The position numbers and the translations under genes were made by a program. The notes beneath the pieces were generated by a model that saw only the letters and a program-made list of their open reading frames with translations, was not told the origin of the DNA and ran no database searches. 11,789 bases of DNA. Source: Candidatus Woesearchaeota archaeon. Its GTDB lineage: Archaea > Nanobdellota > Nanobdellia > Woesearchaeales > B29-G15. Location of the stretch: positions 1-11,789 of the forward strand of contig QMQS01000022.1 of assembly GCA_003650585.1 (NCBI GenBank), given 5' to 3'. This document shows positions 6,497-11,789 of this stretch, one piece after another (the first letter of the stretch is position 1; every line of letters begins with the position of its first letter).

Positions 6497-8422
6497 ATGG
6501 GAGAACTCAAAAAGGTGCTCAACTACAAGTTGCTAGTTCTCTTAACACTGAATGCAATGATGGGCACTGGTATATACTTCTTGCCTGCAATGGGCGCCAA
6601 GTATGCAGGACCTGCGTCTATGATAAGCTGGCTTATTCTCTCGGCAATGGCTATCTATGTAGCCACATGCTTTGCTGAGCTTACCTCAATGTTCCCCAAA
6701 GCAGGGGGTGTATACGAGTTCACAAAACAGACCTTTGGGCGCTTCTTTTCATTTATGATTGGGTGGATAACCTGGTTGATAGCCAATATAACCACTGCAA
6801 TGCTCATTGTTGGGGCAATACAGTATCTCTTTCCGTATCCAATGTACACTGTAAAGGTTGCTATTTGCTTGATGTTCCTATTCATATTCAGTGCGATAGC
6901 ATACTTTGGGATGAGAACAAGCGCTGTGATGCTCGCCACATTCGCCACAATCAACATTTCTATTATCGTTATTATGATTCTCTCTGGTCTAACAAAATTC
7001 TCTTTCAGTAATTATGTTCCATTTTTTGTTGTGCCTTTTCACATGACATTCCTCGCTGTTTTCTACATTGTTGAGACATTTTTTGGTTGGGAGACAACAA
7101 CATTCCTCGCTGAGGAAACGAGCAATCCTGAGAGGGATTTACCCAGAGCCCTAGTAACAGCAACCATTGTTCTGGCAACCCTAACTATACTGCTTGCCTT
7201 TGTTTCGATGGGCGTGATAAGATGGAACATCTACGGCAATTCCAATGCTCCATTGGCAGATGTTGCTGGGGTTGTTTTTGGGCCACTAGGCAAAACCCTT
7301 ATCGGGCTAGGTACTTATCTGGTTATAATTGGTGCTGCTGCGGGTTGGATTGTCTCCACACCTCGCCTGATAATGGCTCTAACCAGAGATAAACTCTTTC
7401 TATCGCAATTCAAGAAGATTCATCCAAAGTACAACTCACCCTACAAGGCAATCATCTTTCAAGGGTTTGCCACTGCTATCTTTATTATGTTTGGGTTTGG
7501 CTCATTCAAGACATTGCTTGAGTTGCTAGTGCCATTGGTGTTATTCCTCTATTCAGTGGTTTTAATTATGGTCGCTCGACTTAGAAGGGAGAAACCCCAC
7601 CTGATACGCCATTTTAAAGCCCCGGGCGGTAGATTTGTGCCATATATTATTGTGGGCATATTCCTCGTGCTGACTTCCTATTGGGTCTATTCTCAACAAG
7701 GGGCACTAAGAATACTCTTCCTTGGGGCATCTTTTGTTTTGCTTGGTGTACCCATGTACTTCCTGATAGAGCTGTACAATGACCCAAAGATGATAATGAG
7801 CATAAACGATGCCTTTGCTCAGGTTCACCTTGTTTTTGAATCATTCAATCTCCCAAAACCAATACGCAAGGAGATACTCCAACTACTTGGAGATTTGCGT
7901 GGCAAGACAGTGCTCGAGTTTGGTTGCAATGTGGGCACACTTACTCTGCATTTGGCAGAGGAGGTTGGACCAACTGGCAAGGTTTACGCAACCAATATCT
8001 CTGAAAATGAGCTCAAGATTACAGAGAAAAGATTAGAGCACAAAAGGCTTACCTCAGGCACACCTGTACTCTCGCATGTTGAGTTGATATATGATGTGGA
8101 GCACACATCAAGAGTCCATCCCTCTGTGGGCTATATCGATTGTGCTGTCTCTGTTGGTATGCTTTCCTACTTGTCTGATGTGAAGAAGGTTTTGAGGGAG
8201 TTAAATGCCTTGCTCCCAGAACACGGAAGGATATGCTTTGTGGAGTATGTGAATTACTTCCATATACTCCCTGATGTGGAGTGGCTCTCCAATCCTGACA
8301 CAATAAAGAGGGTATTTCGTGAGGCAGGGTTCTCTGTGCATGTAAAGAAGAAGCCGTGGCTATTCTGGAATTATCTATTCATCTATGGGATAAAATCAAA
8401 GGAAGAATTGCCCTTTATCTAG
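6497..8422 (+). CDS. APC-family amino-acid permease fused to a SAM methyltransferase
   Basis: One continuous frame of 641 residues joins two unrelated domains. Residues about 9-428 are an APC-superfamily transporter with 12 predicted helices. The unwound TM1 motif is GTGIYFLPA (23-31), and TM6 is followed by WETTTFLAEETSNPERDLPR (198-217). Residues about 429-468 form a linker. Residues about 469-641 are a short class I SAM-dependent methyltransferase with motif I VLEFGCNVG (472-480). The position after the second strand, usually Asp or Glu for the SAM ribose, is Asn500 in ATNIS. Helix count predicts the methyltransferase on the cytoplasmic face. Amino acid import is inferred from the family; the methyl acceptor is unknown. 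An ATG at 6476 would add 7 residues but lies in the promoter. The 3' end overlaps the uS7 gene by 8 bases. Confidence 0.9.
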   Translation: MGELKKVLNYKLLVLLTLNAMMGTGIYFLPAMGAKYAGPASMISWLILSAMAIYVATCFAELTSMFPKAGGVYEFTKQTFGRFFSFMIGWITWLIANITTAMLIVGAIQYLFPYPMYTVKVAICLMFLFIFSAIAYFGMRTSAVMLATFATINISIIVIMILSGLTKFSFSNYVPFFVVPFHMTFLAVFYIVETFFGWETTTFLAEETSNPERDLPRALVTATIVLATLTILLAFVSMGVIRWNIYGNSNAPLADVAGVVFGPLGKTLIGLGTYLVIIGAAAGWIVSTPRLIMALTRDKLFLSQFKKIHPKYNSPYKAIIFQGFATAIFIMFGFGSFKTLLELLVPLVLFLYSVVLIMVARLRREKPHLIRHFKAPGGRFVPYIIVGIFLVLTSYWVYSQQGALRILFLGASFVLLGVPMYFLIELYNDPKMIMSINDAFAQVHLVFESFNLPKPIRKEILQLLGDLRGKTVLEFGCNVGTLTLHLAEEVGPTGKVYATNISENELKITEKRLEHKRLTSGTPVLSHVELIYDVEHTSRVHPSVGYIDCAVSVGMLSYLSDVKKVLRELNALLPEHGRICFVEYVNYFHILPDVEWLSNPDTIKRVFREAGFSVHVKKKPWLFWNYLFIYGIKSKEELPFI

Positions 8423-9014
8423 AAGCGTCGGCCTGCCTCTCTAACTCACGCTTCTTTGAGACAGCAGCGGACTTGGGACTACCCTCATAAGCTGCCAATA
8501 TCTCTTCAGCCAGAGCCTGCTCAGCAGAGACCTTACTCTTAAAGGACCTGTCATAAGCGCCATGAACAAAATATCTCAAAACAAGGTCCACCCTCCTCTG
8601 TGGTGAGCATTCGACTGCTTTAGGGTATCTGGCACCTCCATACTCTATAGTCACAATCTCTTCTCTCGTTGCAGCATTCTCAATTGCTCTCACAAGCACC
8701 TCTATGGGGTTCTTGCCTGTTTTCTTTTCGATGTACTCGAGTGCTTTCTCTACGATTCTGTAGGCATTGAGGGCTTTACCTGTGCAATGCCCTGAAGTGA
8801 GCTTATGCTTTTTTCCGCGGTGTCCAGGCACCATTACCCTGTTAATTAATCTCTCTACTATGAACACGTTTGATTTGTGAAACCTCTGGCCAGCGTATTT
8901 GGCACCAGTCCTTGGTACAATAGTAGGGTCTAAGCAGATGTAGCGCTTTAGCCCTTCATCTTTTACCTCTATGCCTTCAGTGGACCATTTGTTGAACGCC
9001 TTAACAGTAGCCAT
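8415..9014 (-). CDS. rps7: Small ribosomal subunit protein uS7
   Basis: uS7 nucleates the head of the small ribosomal subunit and contacts the 3' domain of 16S rRNA. The 199 residues match archaeal uS7 in length and sequence: NVFIVERLINRVM, ALEYIEKKTGKNPIEVLVRA, IENAATREEIVTIEYGGARY, and PQRRVDLVLRYFVHGA followed by the helical C-terminus SAEQALAEEILAAY. The start ATG lacks an SD, but a TATA-like element is centred about 29 bases upstream, suggesting a leaderless or nearly leaderless mRNA. It appears to be a single-gene transcript. Euryarchaeal rps7 usually follows rps12 and precedes the EF2/EF1A genes; none of those is adjacent here. The TAA stop overlaps the end of the converging permease gene. 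Confidence 0.96.
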   Translation of the reverse strand: MATVKAFNKWSTEGIEVKDEGLKRYICLDPTIVPRTGAKYAGQRFHKSNVFIVERLINRVMVPGHRGKKHKLTSGHCTGKALNAYRIVEKALEYIEKKTGKNPIEVLVRAIENAATREEIVTIEYGGARYPKAVECSPQRRVDLVLRYFVHGAYDRSFKSKVSAEQALAEEILAAYEGSPKSAAVSKKRELERQADASR

Positions 9015-9037
9015 CAGCTACTTGGAACTTTGGGGTT

Positions 9038-9047
9038 GTTTTTAAAG
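9038..9047 (-). promoter_or_regulatory. TATA-like promoter of rps7
   Basis: Minus strand CTTTAAAAAC, centred near 9043. It predicts a start within a few bases of the uS7 ATG at 9014. It lies in an 86-base divergent spacer shared with the 82-residue ORF. Confidence 0.5.
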
Positions 9048-9070
9048 TTTATTGTTTTTAACAGTAATCT

Positions 9071-9080
9071 ATTTATATTA
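9071..9080 (+). promoter_or_regulatory. TATA-like promoter of the 82-residue ORF
   Basis: ATTTATATTA, centred near 9075 and 26 bases before ATG 9101. No SD is present, consistent with a leaderless transcript diverging from rps7. Confidence 0.55.
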
Positions 9081-9100
9081 CACCTTACTGTAAGCTATTC

Positions 9101-9349
9101 ATGCTTGAGGTGTTTTCAAAAAAGAGGGAATTGCAAATAAAACAGAAAATAGAACTGTGTGAATCCTTTATATCGAAGGATATAGATGTGGAGTTTTATA
9201 CTGCTGAGAAAGAACGCTATCTTGAGGAACTCAAACGTTTAAAGCACAAAAGAAAGGTTATGATAACCATACTTTCTGTTATTGCCTTTATCCTCGTTTT
9301 TACTTTCCTCTTCCTTTTGATTTACTATATTTTGAGTCAATTACTCTGA
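9101..9349 (+). CDS. Small coiled-coil/tail-anchored membrane protein, unknown function
   Basis: Not recognised. The 82 residues divide into a strongly charged helical part (about 1-52, rich in Glu and Lys, with EKERYLEELKRLKHKRK suggesting a coiled coil) and one hydrophobic helix (about 54-80) at the very end. The Lys/Arg cluster just before the helix predicts a cytoplasmic N-terminus, so it would be a tail-anchored membrane protein. Its promoter faces away from rps7 and has the leaderless pattern, which supports it as a real gene despite its size. The surface-protein operon starts 84 bases after it with its own TATA-like elements, so it may be a separate transcript or the first gene of that group. 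Confidence 0.7.
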   Translation: MLEVFSKKRELQIKQKIELCESFISKDIDVEFYTAEKERYLEELKRLKHKRKVMITILSVIAFILVFTFLFLLIYYILSQLL

Positions 9350-9357
9350 AAAAACAA

Positions 9358-9369
9358 AAAATATAAATA
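9358..9369 (+). promoter_or_regulatory. Possible promoter of the surface-protein operon
   Basis: A-rich sequence with TATAAATA at 9362-9369 predicts a start near 9392 and a leader of about 40 bases with an SD. A second TATA-like stretch (CATATATAT, 9406-9414) lies 24 bases before ATG 9434, so a leaderless start is an alternative. Apart from these elements nothing is recognised between 9350 and 9433. Confidence 0.4.
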
Positions 9370-9420
9370 TAAGTGAGTATTTTTGAGGGAAAAAGAGGTC
9401 TTTTGCATATATATCTTCAA

Positions 9421-9426
9421 AGGTGA
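9421..9426 (+). promoter_or_regulatory. Ribosome binding site deciding the 9434 start
   Basis: AGGTGA with a 7-base A-rich spacer before ATG 9434. It rules against the upstream in-frame TTG at 9383. Confidence 0.7.
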
Positions 9427-9433
9427 AAAAAAG

Positions 9434-9694
9434 ATGGATGATATCCCTAAAGGAATAATTTTGGTACTTTTGATAATTACAGTTCTGATATCTGTTTTGG
9501 GTACGTGGACAGTTATGGACCAGCTTAGTGAGGTTAGGGTTAAGTATGTGCCGCAGGGAAAAACAGTTGATGGGGCAGAGATCTCCTTACGAGTGGAAAC
9601 ACCACACGAGCAGGTTCCAGAACCACCCAAAGAGGTGGACACATCCGCTGAGTTATCCATCACGATCCTTGAACCACGAAAAGGAGGGAAATAA
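9434..9694 (+). CDS. Small signal-anchor protein, unknown function
   Basis: Not recognised as a named family. The 86 residues start with a short polar stretch, MDDIPKG, then one hydrophobic helix (about 8-28) ending SVLGTWTVMDQL, and an extracellular part of about 55 residues rich in Pro, Glu and Val (ETPHEQVPEPPKEVDT) with a basic end. An uncleaved N-terminal signal anchor is most likely. Its anchor resembles that of the next gene: both have a Ser-x-x-Gly-Thr turn late in the helix, followed about 13-15 residues later by a (K)(Y/F)VP strand. ATG 9434 is chosen for its SD. The next gene begins 2 bases after its stop, so the two are surely co-transcribed. Confidence 0.75.
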   Translation: MDDIPKGIILVLLIITVLISVLGTWTVMDQLSEVRVKYVPQGKTVDGAEISLRVETPHEQVPEPPKEVDTSAELSITILEPRKGGK

Positions 9695-9696
9695 AA

Positions 9697-10407
9697 ATGG
9701 CTGAAGTTTCAAACCGTGTTTTGGCTGCACTACTGATTGTGGCTATAATTGTTAGTTTGGGAGGCACCTTGATAAGCCTACAGAAGATAAAGAGTATGAA
9801 ATTTGTACCAATAACAGGATTTGCCCTTGGTCCTACATATGGTTATGTGAACCTAACTGTAGAGTCTGTTGCTGGTCTTGACTTCACGGACGCGTATGCT
9901 AGGATTGACTTTGGTACGGGTTATGTTGAAGCTGGAGAGACTACTCGAGCTTGTACAATGTGGATTAATGGTACAATCACAAGTCCTGAGTGGTGGAACA
10001 GCACTTACTGCAGAGACGAATGGAATAAGACCTGGGCTACTGGCGAGACACCTCTAGAGTTGGTGAACATAGGAACCACATACCTTAATGTTTCAATACA
10101 ATCTAACGAGACTGCTTCCCAGTATTTACCAACCCAAGCCTCTGGTGGAACCAGGTTGAAGTGGTGGTTCCAAGATAATGAGACAGGTTCATGCAATGAC
10201 AGTGTAACATTAGGAAGCTGGAATGATGTAACCACAACCAAGCAGCAGGTATGCCAGTGTTTGAACTTTACTGTCAGCAAGAACTCACTTGCAATCGGGG
10301 CATATGTCAACATAACAAGTGACATTGATCCAGACCTCTTAGACAAGGAAACAAAGGTAACCTGGACTGCGACTGCTGTAGATCTGGGAGCCACAGCGAG
10401 CTGTTAA
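9697..10407 (+). CDS. Membrane-anchored, cysteine- and sequon-rich surface protein
   Basis: Function unknown. The 236 residues have an N-terminal signal anchor (about 7-31) and a long outside domain beginning with a beta-like segment, ALGPTYGYVNLTVES. Six cysteines (86, 105, 166, 186, 188, 236) all lie outside, the last as the final residue, which suggests disulfides. Ten N-x-S/T sequons are present (for example NLT, NGT, NST, NKT, NET, NDS), so the protein is probably heavily N-glycosylated. GYVNLTVES-type segments recall beta-sandwich surface proteins of DPANN archaea; this is memory-based resemblance. Start ATG 9697 follows AAGGAGGG with an 8-base spacer. A pyrimidine-rich tract follows the stop. 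It might instead be an S-layer or pilus-like component. Confidence 0.8.
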   Translation: MAEVSNRVLAALLIVAIIVSLGGTLISLQKIKSMKFVPITGFALGPTYGYVNLTVESVAGLDFTDAYARIDFGTGYVEAGETTRACTMWINGTITSPEWWNSTYCRDEWNKTWATGETPLELVNIGTTYLNVSIQSNETASQYLPTQASGGTRLKWWFQDNETGSCNDSVTLGSWNDVTTTKQQVCQCLNFTVSKNSLAIGAYVNITSDIDPDLLDKETKVTWTATAVDLGATASC

Positions 10408-10410
10408 ACC

Positions 10411-10425
10411 CTTTTCCCTTTTTTT
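10411..10425 (+). terminator. Pyrimidine-rich tract, possible partial terminator
   Basis: CTTTTCCCTTTTTTT lies just after the stop at 10407 and runs up to ATG 10429. Oligo-T tracts terminate archaeal transcription without a hairpin. Here one would reduce expression of the following surface genes relative to the first two. It also leaves the 10429 start without an SD. Confidence 0.3.
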
Positions 10426-10428
10426 AAA

Positions 10429-11565
10429 ATGTTGAATATAAAGTCAAAACTATGGTTAACTCTTCTAGTTCTTCTGTTCTTGCCCAATTCCACATGGGCA
10501 ATACTCACTTACAGTAGAATTGTGCATCTGGATTTTGAGCCCAACCTAACCTTTAATTACACAAACAGATTTTGGGGTGCGAGTAATATCACAACCTATA
10601 TTGCAGGCAATCTAGAGCCCTACGCCACATTGATTGACCCAAATCAGGGCGGAGGCCCAAGAGAGATTACAGTTGTGTTGAGGTTGCCTGAGAATTTGAG
10701 CAGACCTGGAAAGTGGACCCTCTTTGTGGGTGGCGTTGAAAAGGCGCCCAAGGGCTATGGCATGACTGCAATTCCTGCTATCGAAGAGCCAATCTATGTG
10801 TATGTACCTTACCCTGGGTATTATATTGATTTGAGTTTGAATATTCCAAGTGTAGAGGAGAATGAGACAGTAGAGGGCAATATAGTGATAATAAACAGGG
10901 GGCATAACAATATTACCCAAATGAAACTGGATTTTGCTGTTGTAGAAGAGATTGACAACGAGACGGTTTATTCCTTCACGAGAGACTTGGACGGAGTTTT
11001 AGTTACTGGAAAAACACGAGAAGAGCCAATAGAGTTTTCCACATCCGGAATTCCACCTGGAGATTATTTAGCGAAGGCTACTGTCTTTTATCACGGGAAG
11101 ACCAAGAGTGCTAGGCAACTATTTACAATTGGCTCATTAGACGTGAGATTGGTTAAGTTCCCTAATCAACTTCCGACATCTACAATCTCTAAGTTCGTAT
11201 TTGTTTTACAGGCAAGATGGAGGCATACCCTGGATGTTTATGCTGTGATTTATATTGATGGTAGAAGGCTCGCCACAACGCCGACTGTTAAGATGGGTGG
11301 TTTCAAGGAAGCCCAGCTGGAAACCTTTGTGGACACCGCAGGCTTTTCTGAGGGAGAACATAATTTGAGCATTGAGGTATTCTTTGGGGGTATCTCGAAG
11401 AGATTCAATGAAAAGATACTCATAAAAGCGCCAGAAGCAGAAAAGCCAGCTCTAGAGGGCAATAGATCAATTCTCTTGATTGCTATCATTACATCTGTTG
11501 CAGGTGTTGTTGTGATTGGCACTGTTTTGGTGATTCTACTCTATCTAATCAAGTGGAGGAGATGA
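10429..11565 (+). CDS. Secreted-type ectodomain protein with C-terminal membrane anchor
   Basis: Not recognised as a named family. The 378 residues show a cleavable signal peptide (1-24, probable cut after TWA), a large beta-rich outer region, and a C-terminal membrane helix (about 347-373) followed by the cytoplasmic stop-transfer KWRR. The ectodomain looks like two or more Ig-like/COG1470-type modules: PGYYIDLSLNIPSVEENETV (about 126-145) opens one with a typical E-x-x-x-V-E-G-N turn, and IGSLDVRLVKFP begins another. Nine sequons lie in the mature part, and there are no cysteines, in contrast to its upstream neighbour. The start has no SD. The stop overlaps an ATG (ATGA), and GGAGGAG for the next gene lies in its last codons. 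Likely exposed at the cell surface. Confidence 0.8.
   Translation: MLNIKSKLWLTLLVLLFLPNSTWAILTYSRIVHLDFEPNLTFNYTNRFWGASNITTYIAGNLEPYATLIDPNQGGGPREITVVLRLPENLSRPGKWTLFVGGVEKAPKGYGMTAIPAIEEPIYVYVPYPGYYIDLSLNIPSVEENETVEGNIVIINRGHNNITQMKLDFAVVEEIDNETVYSFTRDLDGVLVTGKTREEPIEFSTSGIPPGDYLAKATVFYHGKTKSARQLFTIGSLDVRLVKFPNQLPTSTISKFVFVLQARWRHTLDVYAVIYIDGRRLATTPTVKMGGFKEAQLETFVDTAGFSEGEHNLSIEVFFGGISKRFNEKILIKAPEAEKPALEGNRSILLIAIITSVAGVVVIGTVLVILLYLIKWRR
11555..11561 (+). promoter_or_regulatory. Ribosome binding site deciding the 11568 start
   Basis: GGAGGAG is 6 bases before ATG 11568 but directly adjoins ATG 11562, so the second ATG is the better start. Confidence 0.65.
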
Positions 11566-11567
11566 AC

Positions 11568-11789
11568 ATGAGCTTGGTTAGATATTTATTTATTCTAGGA
11601 ATCATTATTGTGCTTTCAGCAGGAGCGACAGTTGTGTATTATACCCAAACAAGGATTGTGGCAGTGAAGGAGTTTGATTTGGTGGGTTATGTTGGAAATA
11701 GACATGGGCTCGGCTTCAATGGTTCGCAGATACTTTTTGGTATGGTGCTGCCAGGGGGGCATGCATGGAGAAGGATAAAGCTAGAGAAC
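11568..11789 (+). CDS. Signal-anchor surface protein, 5' part only
   Basis: Cut by the right edge; 74 residues are visible with no stop. It begins MSLVRYLFILGIIIVLSAGA, an uncleaved N-terminal membrane helix, followed by an outer region with LVGYVGNRHGLGFNGSQILF and then GMVLPGGHAWRRIKLEN. The G-F-N...L-F-G-x-V-x-P-G-G...R-x-I-x-L-E-N pattern is one I associate with small membrane-anchored proteins of DPANN archaea, in which a beta-sandwich module follows the anchor. That is recollection, not a search result. The start lies within 3 bases of the previous gene's stop and has a strong SD, so it belongs to the same operon. Function unknown. Confidence 0.75.
   Translation, partial: MSLVRYLFILGIIIVLSAGATVVYYTQTRIVAVKEFDLVGYVGNRHGLGFNGSQILFGMVLPGGHAWRRIKLEN

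Noticed and set aside
8049..8303. 84-codon minus-strand frame inside the methyltransferase domain
   Set aside because: It is antisense to a conserved Rossmann fold, has odd composition and no start signals.
9391..9404. AAAAGA-GG-TCTTTT palindrome in the leader of the surface operon as a regulatory hairpin
   Set aside because: The loop would have only two bases and the stem is mostly A-T, so it is not a convincing RNA structure.
9337..9663. 108-codon minus-strand frame opposite the 86-residue surface gene
   Set aside because: The + strand gene has a good SD, a membrane helix and a 2-base link to the next gene; the minus frame has none of these.
1..11789. CRISPR arrays, insertion sequences, tRNA or rRNA genes, toxin-antitoxin or defence systems
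   Set aside because: No spaced direct repeats, transposase motifs or cloverleaf-capable gaps were seen, and almost all sequence is explained by housekeeping or surface genes.

Overview
The window is archaeal. It carries most of the classical archaeal exosome-proteasome superoperon together with uS7, RNA polymerase subunit K and a KEOPS kinase. Start regions show TATA-box promoters and GGTG-type ribosome binding sites. Genes are packed tightly, with 4-base ATGA overlaps and converging genes that touch or overlap. The run of small membrane-anchored, sequon-rich proteins at the right end resembles what is seen in DPANN archaea (Woesearchaeota-like lineages). That placement is an inference and was not tested.

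Left block (1-4800). The 3' part of a Bud32 (KEOPS kinase) gene on + converges, with no spacer, on a minus-strand operon. Read in its own direction the operon is rnp2 (Pop5, RNase P) - psmA (proteasome alpha) - SBDS/Sdo1 - rrp4 - rrp41 - rrp42 - rpoK. It links tRNA 5' processing, protein degradation, ribosome maturation, RNA degradation and transcription. A clear BRE/TATA lies upstream of rnp2. Between them is a possible 15-codon leaderless leader peptide that ends just inside the rnp2 start.

Middle block (4814-9014). A PHP-family metallohydrolase and a Dph2-like protein lie on minus. The Dph2-like gene is intact but lacks the family's first domain. It diverges from a 641-residue protein on +, a 12-helix APC amino-acid permease fused to a SAM methyltransferase. 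The fusion and the short Dph2 are the most unusual genes here. The permease converges on, and overlaps by 8 bases, the uS7 gene on minus.

Right block (9101-11789). Five genes on + encode membrane-anchored or surface proteins: an 82-residue coiled-coil/membrane protein, an 86-residue signal-anchor protein, a 236-residue ectodomain with six cysteines and ten N-glycosylation sequons, a 378-residue protein with signal peptide, ectodomain and C-terminal anchor, and the start of another signal-anchor protein cut by the window edge. The last four look like one operon building a cell-envelope assembly of unknown function.

A pattern across the window: five genes that begin transcription units (PHP, Dph2-like, permease, uS7, the 82-residue ORF) have a TATA-like element centred about 25-29 bases before the start codon and no ribosome binding site, as expected for leaderless mRNAs. 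Most operon-internal genes have recognisable SD sites or ATGA coupling. No tRNA, rRNA, CRISPR array or insertion sequence was seen, and no gene-free stretch exceeds about 100 bases.
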